This document shows, piece after piece, positions 1 through 7,742 of a stretch of 45,666 bases of DNA. The position numbers and the translations under genes were made by a program. The stretch spans positions 1 to 45,666 of the forward strand of contig NZ_BAAAXV010000007.1 of NCBI RefSeq assembly GCF_039535785.1. The letters run 5' to 3'. The notes under the pieces were generated by a model, which was not told the origin of the DNA, made no database searches, and worked only from the letters and a program-made list of their open reading frames with translations. Each line of letters opens with the position of its first letter. The stretch's first letter is position 1. Origin of the DNA: Nonomuraea helvata. GTDB lineage: Bacteria; Actinomycetota; Actinomycetes; Streptosporangiales; Streptosporangiaceae.

Positions 1-1007
1 TGGAGGCCGTCGAGCGCCTGGTCGCCGTGCAGGGGCAGGACATCGACGCGCCGTACATCGGGCTGTGGTCGCGCCTGGCCTCCTTCACCCAGTCCGACCT
101 GGCCGCGCTGCTGTACGGGAAGCAGGTGGTGCGGGGATCGCTGCTGCGCGTCACCCAGCATCTGGTCTCGGCCGACGACTACCTGTGGATCCGGCCGCTG
201 CTGCAGGCGATGTTCTCGCGCAGGCAGGGGGCATGGAACCGGATGATGCGGGACGTCGACGTGGAGGAGCTGACCAAGCTCTCCCGCGAGCACCTGGCCG
301 GTCGCACGCTCACCCGGTCGCAGCTGCGCGACCTGCTGCACGAGCGGTGGCCCTCGGCGGACGCGGCGGCGCTGGGGTGGTCGGCGCAGGCGCTGGTGCC
401 GGTCGTGCACACGCCGCCGAACGGCATCTGGGGGAGGCGCGGGGCCACGCCGTTCGCGCTCGCCGAGGAGTGGCTCGGGCGGTCCCTGGAGGCGGCGCCG
501 TCCGTGGAGCGGCTGGTGGTGCGGTATCTGGCGGCGTTCGGGCCGGCGAGCGTCATGGACATGCAGATGTGGTCGGGGCTGACGCGGCTGCGGTCAGTGG
601 TGGAAGAGATGCCGTTGTTACGGAAATTTCATGACATCGAGGGTCGTGTCCTTTATGACCTCCCGGATGCTCCGCTGGCCGCCGAGGACGTGCCCGCTCC
701 CGTACGGTTCCTGCCCTGGTTCGACAACCTCGTCGTGGCCTTCCACGACCGGAGCCGCCTGATGACCGCCGACCAGCGCAAGGCGATCTGCGTGGGAGCC
801 GTCATCTACCCCACCTTCCTCGTCGACGGAACTGTCGGTGGCATGTGGGACCTTAAGAACGGCGTGCTGACGGTCGAGCCCTTCCGCCCGCTGCCCGACG
901 GCGTGATGGAGGAGCTGGCCGTGGAGGGGGCACGCCTGATGGCCTTCGCGGGTGTCGAGGAGGGGAGCATCGCATGGCTGCCGCCCAGGAGCTCTACGAC
1001 GATCTGA
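1..1007 (+). CDS. Winged-helix DNA-binding protein, AlkZ/YcaQ-like (5' partial)
   Basis: The reading frame is open from the first bases of the window, and the residues before the GTG at 27 (AVERLVAV) fit the family, so the gene starts upstream and the first codons are missing. About 335 residues are visible. The opening Q-G-Q-D followed by APYIGLWSRL matches the conserved Q-x-Q/D region of the winged-helix (HTH_42) family. That family includes the AlkZ/YcaQ DNA glycosylases, which unhook alkylated or crosslinked bases. The rest shows the expected helical wing repeats (LAALLYGKQVVRGSLLR, RYLAAFGPASVMDMQMWSGL). The family is clear; glycosylase activity here is inferred from the Q-x-Q pattern only. 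The stop lies inside the next gene, so the two are translationally coupled. Confidence 0.8.
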   Translation, partial: EAVERLVAVQGQDIDAPYIGLWSRLASFTQSDLAALLYGKQVVRGSLLRVTQHLVSADDYLWIRPLLQAMFSRRQGAWNRMMRDVDVEELTKLSREHLAGRTLTRSQLRDLLHERWPSADAAALGWSAQALVPVVHTPPNGIWGRRGATPFALAEEWLGRSLEAAPSVERLVVRYLAAFGPASVMDMQMWSGLTRLRSVVEEMPLLRKFHDIEGRVLYDLPDAPLAAEDVPAPVRFLPWFDNLVVAFHDRSRLMTADQRKAICVGAVIYPTFLVDGTVGGMWDLKNGVLTVEPFRPLPDGVMEELAVEGARLMAFAGVEEGSIAWLPPRSSTTI

Positions 1008-1297
1008 TCATGGAGCATCTCGTCCGTCCCGAGGTGAGCCTGGGGCGCATGTTCCACGCCGAGGGGCTCAAGGTCAACGGCAAGGTTTACGCCTTCTTCG
1101 CCAAGTCCAAGGACGGGGTGGTGCTCAAGCTCCCGGCCGGGCGGGCTCGGGAGCTGGTGGAGGAGGGGACGGCCGAGGTGATGGTGATGGGGGCACGGCG
1201 GATGCGGGAGTGGGTGGCGCTGCGGTCGCCGGACGAGGACGTCTGGCGCCGCCTGCTGACGGAGGCCGCCGACTACGTGGCGTCGCTGCCCCGCTGA
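974..1297 (+). CDS. TfoX N-terminal-domain-like small protein
   Basis: A 107-residue protein whose ATG follows a good GAGGAGGGGAG ribosome site at about 957-967, inside the end of the upstream gene (34-base overlap). The central pattern RMF-H-x-EGLKVNGK, then DGVVLKLPAGRA, then MRxWVALRSPD and a C-terminal YVASLP is typical of the small TfoX-N-like proteins of actinobacteria. Their biochemical role is not established, although TfoX itself is linked to competence regulation. There is no signal peptide or membrane segment, so it should be cytosolic. The overlap with the winged-helix gene suggests one transcript. The family assignment rests on pattern recognition of the sequence only. Confidence 0.65.
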   Translation: MAAAQELYDDLIMEHLVRPEVSLGRMFHAEGLKVNGKVYAFFAKSKDGVVLKLPAGRARELVEEGTAEVMVMGARRMREWVALRSPDEDVWRRLLTEAADYVASLPR

Positions 1298-1498
1298 CGG
1301 CAGGCCGATGCCGCGAATCATCCGTCCGCTCGGAGCCACGTACCTGCAACCGTTGGGTAGCGTGGTCAGAGGCGGTCCGCACGGCCCGCCGCTTCCCCGT
1401 CCGTCGAAAACCCAAGGTGGCGATCGCCCACGGTCATCACGTTCAGTTCTGACCCACGTTCGAAGCGTCGTGTGTCCAAAGCGAGCGAGGAGAGTGTT

Positions 1499-2467
1499 TT
1501 GTCCGAAGCAGCAGAGGTTCTCGAACTCGACGACAACGTCGCCGACGGTGGCACGGCCGTCGGCGCAGACTCGGTGAAGGCGTATCTCAAGGAGATCGGG
1601 CGCGTGCCCCTGCTCACCGCCGAGCAGGAGATCGAGCTGGCCAAGCGCATCGAGGCCGGGCTGTTCGCCAGGGAGCGGCTCGACACCGAGCCGGGCCTGT
1701 CCGCCGATCTACGTGCCGATCTGGAGTGGATCGCCGACGACGGCACGCGGGCCAAGCGCCGCATGCTGGAGGCCAACCTGCGGCTGGTCGTCTCCATCGC
1801 CAAGCGCTACACCGGCCGCGGCATGCTCTTCCTCGACCTGATCCAGGAGGGCAACCTGGGGCTGATCCGGACGATCGAGAAGTTCGACTACCGGCTCGGC
1901 TACAAGTTCTCCACGTACGCGACATGGTGGATCAAGCAGGCCATCACCAGGGCCATGGCCGATCAGGCCCGGACGATCCGCATCCCCGTGCACATGGTCG
2001 AGCTGATCAACAAGGTGGCGCGGGTCGAGCGCCGGCTGCAGAGCGACCTCGGCCGCGAGCCCACGCCGGAGGAGATCGCCAAGGAGACCGAGCTCGACGT
2101 GGACCGGGTCATCGAGGTCCAGGGCTACGGTCGCGAGCCGATCTCGCTGAGCATGCCGCTGGGCGAGGAGGGCGACAGCGAGTTCGGCGACCTCATCGAG
2201 GACACCGAGGCAGTCTCCCCGGCCGACGCGGTCTCGTTCACCCTGCTCCAGCAGCAGCTGCACGCCCTGCTCGACCAGCTCTCCGAGCGCGAGGCGGGGG
2301 TGATCAGCATGCGGTACGGCCTGGCCGACGGCAAGCCGAGGACGCTCGACGAGATCGGCCGCGTCTACGGCGTCACCCGCGAGCGCATCCGGCAGATCGA
2401 GGCCAAGACCATGTCCAAGCTCCGCCACCCGTCCCGCTCCCTGGCGCTGCGCGACTACCTGAGCTGA
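1499..2467 (+). CDS. Group-2 sigma-70 RNA polymerase sigma factor (RpoD/HrdB family)
   Basis: An RNA polymerase sigma subunit of the primary-sigma family. Region 1.2 begins at SVKAYLKEIGRVPLLT, region 2 has the core-binding and -10 recognition helices (DLIQEGNLGLIRTIEKFDY, YATWWIKQAITRAMADQ), region 3 has IRIPVHMVELINK, and region 4 has LDEIGRVYGVTRERIRQIE for -35 recognition. There is no long region 1.1, and the length (322-331 residues) suits a non-essential HrdA/HrdD/SigB-type factor rather than the housekeeping HrdB. A GTG at 1472 is possible, but the in-frame TTG at 1499 has an AGGAGA ribosome site at 1488-1493 and is preferred. The 200 bases upstream hold no gene; a TAGCGT hexamer at 1358-1363 could be a -10 box but has no clear -35. 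Confidence 0.93.
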   Translation: MSEAAEVLELDDNVADGGTAVGADSVKAYLKEIGRVPLLTAEQEIELAKRIEAGLFARERLDTEPGLSADLRADLEWIADDGTRAKRRMLEANLRLVVSIAKRYTGRGMLFLDLIQEGNLGLIRTIEKFDYRLGYKFSTYATWWIKQAITRAMADQARTIRIPVHMVELINKVARVERRLQSDLGREPTPEEIAKETELDVDRVIEVQGYGREPISLSMPLGEEGDSEFGDLIEDTEAVSPADAVSFTLLQQQLHALLDQLSEREAGVISMRYGLADGKPRTLDEIGRVYGVTRERIRQIEAKTMSKLRHPSRSLALRDYLS

Positions 2468-2559
2468 CCCTCCCCTGTCTGAAAGGCTGTGCAAACGGAG
2501 ACTCAAGACTGTCGCCCAAGGCAGGTGAGGGCCAGGGGCGCTGTCCTAGATTCCCAGGC

Positions 2560-3321
2560 GTGAAACGCTCCCGTTCGAGCCTCGTCCACCAGGTCGGCTA
2601 CGCGGTCAAGAACCCCGACAAGATCGCGCCCCACCTCCGGCGGCTGGCGCGCGACACGTGGTTCCGGCTGCGCACGCGTGACCACATCGCCTACTACCGT
2701 GCCGTCATGAAGTCCGACACCGCGCGCGATCCCGAGGGCGCCGTCGGCTCACACACCCACAAACGGTGGCTGGCGCTGGGACGCATGCAGTTCGACTACC
2801 TGGTCGGGCACGGGCTCAAACCGGAATGCCGGATGCTGGAGATCGGCTGCGGCAACCTGCGGGCCGGGCGGCTGTTCATCGACTACCTGCACAGCGGAAA
2901 CTACTACGGCATCGACATCTCGCCCGACATCCTCATGGCCGCCCAGGACACGATCGTCCGGCACGGGCTGCGCGACAAACTGCCTCATCTCACCCCCGTA
3001 CGCGATCTGCGCTTCGCCTTCCTGCCCGACGAGCACTTCGACGTCGTGCACGCGCACAGCGTGTTCTCCCACTCGCCGCTGCACGTCATCGAGGAGTGCT
3101 TCGCCCACGTGGGGCGGATCATGAAGCCCGGCGCATGGTTCGACTTCACCTTCGACAGGACCGAGGGCAAGGAGCACCACGTGCTGCGGGAGGACTTCTA
3201 CTACCGCACCGAGACGCTCGTGGCCCTGGCCGGGACGCACGGGCTGCGGGCCACGTTCATGGAGGACTGGGAGCGGGGACCGCACAAGCAGTCGAAGATC
3301 CGGATCACCAGGATCAGCTGA
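2560..3321 (+). CDS. Class I SAM-dependent methyltransferase
   Basis: A 253-residue methyltransferase. Motif I (MLEIGCGNLRAGRLF) binds S-adenosylmethionine, the acidic end of strand beta2 is YYGIDIS, and the later LPDEHFDVVHAHSVFSH, HVIEECFAHVGRIMKPGAW and DFTFDR strands complete the Rossmann fold. The substrate cannot be told. The GTG at 2560 is chosen because family-like sequence (VKRSRSSLVHQ) starts there; the frame is open far upstream only as a shadow of the sigma gene. There is no Shine-Dalgarno sequence, but a TAGATT hexamer at 2547-2552 lies just before the start, so a leaderless transcript is possible. It converges with the alpha/beta hydrolase and the two overlap by 8 bases. Confidence 0.88.
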   Translation: MKRSRSSLVHQVGYAVKNPDKIAPHLRRLARDTWFRLRTRDHIAYYRAVMKSDTARDPEGAVGSHTHKRWLALGRMQFDYLVGHGLKPECRMLEIGCGNLRAGRLFIDYLHSGNYYGIDISPDILMAAQDTIVRHGLRDKLPHLTPVRDLRFAFLPDEHFDVVHAHSVFSHSPLHVIEECFAHVGRIMKPGAWFDFTFDRTEGKEHHVLREDFYYRTETLVALAGTHGLRATFMEDWERGPHKQSKIRITRIS

Positions 3322-4054
3322 CCGAGGCCCAGAAGGCTTCCAGCCGGGCCGCGCCCGCCGCCGGGTCCTGGAGCATCCACCAGTGTCCGAGGCCCGGCAA
3401 CTCGGCCACCGCGGCGCCCGCCCTGGCCGCGCTCGCCTGCGCCAGGTCCCTCGTCAGGAACCGGTCGTCCGAGGGGGCCACCACCAGGCCGGGCACGGGG
3501 ATGTCCGCGAACGCCGGAGACCACTCCTCGGCGACGTGCACGGCCGACCGGTAGAGGGCCAGGATGCTGTCGGCCATCACCTGGTCCACGGCGGAGGCCA
3601 TCCGCAGGGAGTGCGCGTGCGGCACGCCGAAGCTTTCGTACGCCTTGGCCTGCTGCTCCACCGGCACGGCCAGGAGCTGCTCGAAGAACGCCTCCCCGGC
3701 CTCCGGCGTCTGCCAGGCCCTGGCCAGGTCGTGCCACTCGAAGTCGGGATGGCCGAGGCCGGCGGCGTCGCTCGCCCACGAACGCACCAGCCCGGGACGG
3801 GTGCTCACCAGGCGCACCACCAGACCGCCGCCCCAGTCGTGGCCGACCAGGTCGATCTCGTCGTCGGCCATCGACTCCAGCTCGCCGGCCAGCCATGCGA
3901 CGTACTCCTCCTTTGTGGAGGTGAAACCGTCCGGTCTGGGGCAGCCGAAGCCGGGAAGCGCGAGAGCGCGCACGTCCTGGCGGCTCAGCGCCGCGCGCAG
4001 CGGATCCCAGACGGCGGCCGTCTCGGGGACGCCGTGAACCAGCACCAGGGTCAT
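3314..4054 (-). CDS. Alpha/beta hydrolase (epoxide hydrolase/dehalogenase type)
   Basis: A 246-residue alpha/beta-hydrolase-fold protein. The oxyanion HG motif is VLVHGVPETAAVW near the N-terminus, the nucleophile elbow is VGHDWGGG (aspartate rather than serine), and the catalytic histidine is in GLGHWWM near the C-terminus. An Asp nucleophile in GHDWGG is the pattern of epoxide hydrolases and haloalkane dehalogenases, so serine esterase activity is unlikely. The ATG at 4054 opens directly into the conserved N-terminal strand. The same frame stays open for about 2.4 kb further upstream as an antisense artefact. It is divergent from the adenosine deaminase-like gene and its 3' end overlaps the methyltransferase. 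Substrate unknown. Confidence 0.88.
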   Translation of the reverse strand: MTLVLVHGVPETAAVWDPLRAALSRQDVRALALPGFGCPRPDGFTSTKEEYVAWLAGELESMADDEIDLVGHDWGGGLVVRLVSTRPGLVRSWASDAAGLGHPDFEWHDLARAWQTPEAGEAFFEQLLAVPVEQQAKAYESFGVPHAHSLRMASAVDQVMADSILALYRSAVHVAEEWSPAFADIPVPGLVVAPSDDRFLTRDLAQASAARAGAAVAELPGLGHWWMLQDPAAGAARLEAFWASVS

Positions 4055-4111
4055 GCCCCTGACCGTACGCCGTGAATATCCGCATGCATACGGCGGGGGC
4101 CTGCCTTTAGT

Positions 4112-5068
4112 GTGTCGGGAGTGAGAGACGTACGGACCCTGCCCAAAGCCCACCTGCACGTTCACCTGGAGAGCACCGTACGGCCGGAGACCGTGCGCGA
4201 GCTGGGCGGCACGTCCGAGCGGGCGGAGGCGTTCGGGACCTTCAGGGAGTTCGCCGACGAGCGGGCGCGGGTGCGCTCGCTGCTGCGCACGGCCGAGCAC
4301 TTCCGGCGGATCGCCGTGGAGTTCTGCGAGGACGAGGCCGCCCAGGGCAGCCGCTACGTGGAGGTGACCTTCACCGCCGCCTCCCACGGCGAGCGGGTGG
4401 GGGAGCCGGAGATGCCGCTGGAGGCGGTGCTCGACGGGCTGGCCGAGGGCGGGGCCAGGTTCGGGATCGAGTGCCGGGTGCTGCTCGACCACTCCAGGCG
4501 GCGGCCGGTGGAGCGGCTGTGGCAGACGTTCAAGCTGGCCGGCCGCTACGAGCGGGTGATCGGGATGGGGCTGGCCGGTGACGAGGCCTACCCGCTGGCG
4601 CCGTTCGCGGAGGTGTTCGAGGCGGCCAGGGAGACGGGGCTGCACCTGGTGCACCACGCGGGCGAGGCGGCCGGCGCGGGCAGCATCCGCGAGGCGCTCG
4701 ACCTCGGGCACGCCGAGCGGCTCGGGCACGGCATCCGGGTGCTCGACGACGACGCGCTGGTGGCCGAGGTGCGCGAGCGCGGGATCCCGTTGGAGGTCTG
4801 CCCCACCTCCAACGTCCTGCTCGGGCTCGTCCCTTCGCTGCCCGAGCACCCGCTGCCCCGGCTGCGGGAGGCGGGGCTGGCGGTCACGATCAACACGGAC
4901 GGGGAGACGGCGCTGGCCGACGAGTACGCCCGGCTGCGGGACGTGTTCGGGTACGAGGACGCGGAGCTGGCGGAGCTGGCCCGGGCCTCGATCGACGCGT
5001 CGTTCGCCCCCGAAGGGCTGAAGACGGAGCTCAGGGCCCAGGTGGACGCCTGGCTCGCCGCCCCGTGA
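4112..5068 (+). CDS. Adenosine deaminase-family amidohydrolase
   Basis: A 318-residue cytosolic zinc amidohydrolase of the adenosine deaminase group, which converts (deoxy)adenosine or a related aminopurine to the 6-oxo product. Visible motifs are the metal-binding LPKAHLHVHLE near the N-terminus, LVHHAGEA, ERLGHGI with the catalytic histidine, LEVCPTSN, and TINTDGE carrying the metal Asp. Classical enzymes have two Asp at this last site (TDDP); here the second is Gly, so the base specificity may differ. The GTG at 4112 lacks a ribosome site, with a second GTG at 4121; leaderless translation is possible. The following phosphotransferase gene starts 15 bases after the stop and is probably cotranscribed. 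Confidence 0.88.
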   Translation: MSGVRDVRTLPKAHLHVHLESTVRPETVRELGGTSERAEAFGTFREFADERARVRSLLRTAEHFRRIAVEFCEDEAAQGSRYVEVTFTAASHGERVGEPEMPLEAVLDGLAEGGARFGIECRVLLDHSRRRPVERLWQTFKLAGRYERVIGMGLAGDEAYPLAPFAEVFEAARETGLHLVHHAGEAAGAGSIREALDLGHAERLGHGIRVLDDDALVAEVRERGIPLEVCPTSNVLLGLVPSLPEHPLPRLREAGLAVTINTDGETALADEYARLRDVFGYEDAELAELARASIDASFAPEGLKTELRAQVDAWLAAP

Positions 5069-5083
5069 CCCCGCCTCGCACGG

Positions 5084-5989
5084 GTGCGGACGGTCATGGA
5101 TGACGGGCTGCCCGAGCCCGTTCTGGCCGCTGTGCTGGGACGGCCGGGCGGGGTGGTGGTGACGTGCCGCCGGGAGCCGGTCAGCGGCGGCACGGGGGCG
5201 GCGACCGGGGCCGTGACCAGGCTGTCCGGCGTGGCCCGGTGCGGGGGCGACGAGGTGCCGTTCAGCGTGGTGCGCAAGGAGGTCCGCCCCGTGCGGTCCG
5301 GACGGCACGCCCCTTACGCCGGGGATCCCCGCCACTGGGCGTACTGGCGGCGCGAGCCCCTGGCGTACGCGAGCGGCCTGCTCCCCACCGGACCCGAGCT
5401 GGCCGCGCCGCGCTGTCACGGCGTCGTGGGCGACGTGATGTACCTGGCCGATGTGAGGGGCCGGCCCGAGCAGCCGGGACGGGCGGCCCGCAGGCTCGGG
5501 GCCTGGCAGGCCCGCGCGGCGGTGCCGGACGTGCCCTGGCTGGCCGGGCACCAGCTCGCCCAGCGGCTCCTCGCCGCCGGCGCATGGACCCCCGTGGACG
5601 CCGACCCGCGCGTCGCCCGGCTGTGGCGGCGCCGGGACGAGCTGCTCGCGGAGCTGGCGCGGCTTCCGGTCGTTCTGACGCACGGCGACTTCTCGGCCGG
5701 GAACCTGATGGACTCGGCCGGCGTGACCGTGGTGCTGGACTGGGCCACGCTCGGCGCGGCTCCCGTCGGGGCGGACCTGGCGGCGCTGGCGCTGACCACG
5801 TTCATGGACCCGGTGGAGGACTACCTGGCCGGGGCGGGCGGCCGGTTCGAGCGGGCGGACGTCGAGCTGGGATACCGCGCGACGCTCGCGCTGACGGGGG
5901 CCGGGCGGGTGCACTGGATGCTGTCGCGGGGGATGCGGCTGCCCGATGGATACGAGGACTTCATCCTGTCCCGGGCACCCGGTGCATGA
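5084..5989 (+). CDS. Phosphotransferase-family protein (APH/choline-kinase fold)
   Basis: A 301-residue protein kinase-like small-molecule phosphotransferase. It shows a VVRKEV strand with a candidate ATP-binding Lys, the catalytic loop LTHGDFSAGN around residues 198-205 (Asp 202), and the metal-binding VVLDWATLG that replaces DFG. This arrangement is shared by aminoglycoside phosphotransferases, choline kinases and many uncharacterised actinobacterial homologues; the substrate cannot be read from the sequence. The GTG at 5084 or the in-frame ATG at 5096 could be the start, and neither has a convincing ribosome site. It lies close behind the adenosine deaminase-like gene, so a nucleoside-related role is possible but unsupported. 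Confidence 0.75.
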   Translation: MRTVMDDGLPEPVLAAVLGRPGGVVVTCRREPVSGGTGAATGAVTRLSGVARCGGDEVPFSVVRKEVRPVRSGRHAPYAGDPRHWAYWRREPLAYASGLLPTGPELAAPRCHGVVGDVMYLADVRGRPEQPGRAARRLGAWQARAAVPDVPWLAGHQLAQRLLAAGAWTPVDADPRVARLWRRRDELLAELARLPVVLTHGDFSAGNLMDSAGVTVVLDWATLGAAPVGADLAALALTTFMDPVEDYLAGAGGRFERADVELGYRATLALTGAGRVHWMLSRGMRLPDGYEDFILSRAPGA

Positions 5990-6041
5990 TCGTGATATTT
6001 CAGTGTGATTGACGATATGGCTGGAGCGGAGGCTGGTGCGG

Positions 6042-6506
6042 GTGGACTCATCGAAGGCCGGCGCTTCGTCCGTGCCCCAGCGGCTTCCTGAACGGGCGGT
6101 GCTGGCGGGCGTGGCCGGAGCCATTCTCGTACTGCTGCATATTGGATGGATGCTTCTGGTGGCGGCGGTGTTGGACGACGACTCCAGGTGCGGGTTATTC
6201 GGGTGCCTTGGGGAGATCGTCACCGGGTGGGAGTCGGGGCGTTGGGTCGTGCCGGTGCTGGCCTGGCCGCTGCTCCACGTGCTGCGTGTGCGCCCGGCGT
6301 GGCCTGTCGCCCTGGTGGCGCCCTTGTTCCTGGTGTCGTTGTGGGAGCTCACCGATGACGCCCTGGGCGTGTTCTTCGTGCTCGGCAGCGTGCTCGCGTA
6401 CCCCTTCGCCGCCCTGGTGACCGCTCCGCACGCCTCCTGGCGGCAGCGCGGCCTGGGACTGGCGTTGTTCCTCACGTTCTGCGTCGGCCTCGCCCTCTCG
6501 GGCTAG
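6042..6506 (+). CDS. Small integral membrane protein, unknown function
   Basis: About 154 residues with four hydrophobic segments: VLAGVAGAILVLLHIGWMLL, VVPVLAWPLLHVL, PVALVAPLFLVSLW with DALGVFFVLGSVLAYPF, and GLALFLTFCVGLALS at the C-terminus. Two cysteines sit in the first extracytoplasmic loop (RCGLFGCLG). No family is recognised. A TTG at 6009 would give a longer form, but the GGAGG at 6028-6032 is well placed (9 bases) for the GTG at 6042, which is preferred; a GTG at 6036 is too close. It converges with the LacI gene, with a weak hairpin between them. Confidence 0.6.
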   Translation: MDSSKAGASSVPQRLPERAVLAGVAGAILVLLHIGWMLLVAAVLDDDSRCGLFGCLGEIVTGWESGRWVVPVLAWPLLHVLRVRPAWPVALVAPLFLVSLWELTDDALGVFFVLGSVLAYPFAALVTAPHASWRQRGLGLALFLTFCVGLALSG

Positions 6507-6507
6507 G

Positions 6508-6527
6508 CCGTACACGGGCGTGTGCGG
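6508..6527. terminator. Short hairpin between convergent genes
   Basis: Eight-base arms CCGTACAC and GTGTGCGG (one G-T pair) around a GGGC loop, in the 28-base gap between the membrane protein and the LacI gene. It could terminate both, but there is no T-run. Confidence 0.4.
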
Positions 6528-6534
6528 CCGCCGC

Positions 6535-7545
6535 TCAGAAGGCGGGCCGCGCCGTGCTGCTGCGGAGGACGAGGGAGGTGGCGAGCTCGATGCGCGTCCC
6601 CGCCGCGCCCCTCGGATGGGTCAGCTCCTCCGAGATGAGCCGGACCGCTTCGTTGGCCATGTCGTCGAGCGGCTGGCGGACGGTGGTGAGCGGCGGCGAC
6701 ATCATCTCGCACAGCGTCGAGTCGTCGAACCCCACCACCGACAGCTCGTCCGGCACCCGCATCCCGCGCTCGGTCGCCGCCTGGTAGACGCCCGCCGCCT
6801 GCAGGTCCGACCCGGCGAAGATGGCGGTCGGCCGGTCGGGGCGGTCGAGCAGCTCGGCCCCGAACTCCCTGCCGCCCGAGATGAGGAAGTCGCCGTAACG
6901 CGTCAGCCCGGGATCGGGGTCGATCCCGAAGGTACGGTGTGCCGCCAGGTAGCCCTCGTACCGGTCGAGCGTGCACTGCGTCTCGAGCGGCCCGCCGATG
7001 AACCCGATCCTCGTGTGCCCCAGCTCCAGCAGGTGGGTGGTGGCCATGACGCCGCCCGACCAGTTCGTGGCGCCGACGGTGGAGATGCGCGGATCGCGCT
7101 TGCCCACCGGGTCGAGCAGCACCAGCGGAACGTGCAGCAGCTCCTCGATGGCCGAGATCTCCTCCTGGTTGGCCCGCGACAGCACCAGCACGATCCCGTC
7201 GGTGCTGCGCTTGCGCACGATCCCGATCCAGCGCCGCAGGTCGAAGTCGGCGCGGGCGGAGGACGTCACCACGAGCGAGAACCCCCACCGCGCCGCCGCC
7301 TGCTCCGCGCCCTTGATGAGCACCTGGGCCCACGGCGAGCCGAGCCCGTCGATGAGCAGGTCGACGAGGCCGGCCCGGGGCGTGCTCGGCGGGCGCGGGG
7401 CCTCGTACCCGAAGGCCCTGACGGCCTCGAGCACCTTGTCCCTGGTGGCCGCCGAGACGTGCTTCTTGCCGCTCAGGACCTTGGAGACGGTCGGCACGGA
7501 CACTCCGGCGGCGGCCGCGACGTCTGCCAGCGTTGCTCGAGCCAC
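6535..7545 (-). CDS. LacI-family transcriptional regulator of the GH3-GH42 operon
   Basis: A 336-residue LacI/GalR repressor. The N-terminal helix-turn-helix is ATLADVAAAAGVSVPTVSKV with hinge-helix residues following, and the remainder is a periplasmic-binding-protein-like sugar sensor (GIVLVLSRANQEEI, IGFIGGPLETQ, AIFAGSDLQAAG, VVGFDDS). The frame is open to 7611, but the HTH normally lies at the very N-terminus and the GTG at 7545 has a GGGGAGGG ribosome site just upstream (minus strand). It is divergent from the GH3 gene. Palindromic sites in the shared promoter region (7564-7574 and 7689-7717) are probable operators for this protein. The effector is expected to be a xylo-, gluco- or galacto-oligosaccharide, by context only. 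Confidence 0.92.
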   Translation of the reverse strand: MARATLADVAAAAGVSVPTVSKVLSGKKHVSAATRDKVLEAVRAFGYEAPRPPSTPRAGLVDLLIDGLGSPWAQVLIKGAEQAAARWGFSLVVTSSARADFDLRRWIGIVRKRSTDGIVLVLSRANQEEISAIEELLHVPLVLLDPVGKRDPRISTVGATNWSGGVMATTHLLELGHTRIGFIGGPLETQCTLDRYEGYLAAHRTFGIDPDPGLTRYGDFLISGGREFGAELLDRPDRPTAIFAGSDLQAAGVYQAATERGMRVPDELSVVGFDDSTLCEMMSPPLTTVRQPLDDMANEAVRLISEELTHPRGAAGTRIELATSLVLRSSTARPAF

Positions 7546-7563
7546 AGGCCCTCCCCGGACAAC

Positions 7564-7717
7564 TTTCGGAAACTGATGGAAACCGCAGGTCTCCCGCTGA
7601 CCTGGGAGCATCCTGCTACCCGATCAGTGCTGTTGACATCTGTGCAGGTCGAAGCCTAGCGTAACCCCTCGGCAATGTCACGGTAAAATTTCGGAAACTA
7701 TGTCAGAAACTTTCCGA
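7564..7717. promoter_or_regulatory. Candidate LacI operators in the GH3/LacI divergent promoter
   Basis: The 11-mer TTTCGGAAACT occurs exactly at 7564-7574 and again at 7689-7699. A third related element, GAAACTTTCCGA, is at 7706-7717, so TCGGAAA (7691-7697) and TTTCCGA (7711-7717) form an inverted repeat. The first copy lies just upstream of the regulator start and the other two lie 25-55 bases before the GH3 start. GAAA/TTTC palindromes of this kind are known upstream of actinomycete xylan-utilisation genes; assignment to this LacI protein is inferred. Confidence 0.6.
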
Positions 7718-7742
7718 TCCACTATCTGCCGATCGAGGATTT

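Noticed and set aside
4055..6475. Upstream extension of the minus-strand frame that continues into the alpha/beta hydrolase, more than 800 codons in all
   Set aside because: Antisense to three plus-strand genes with clear motifs; the sequence is Arg/Pro/Gly-rich without family features, and the real protein begins at the ATG at 4054.
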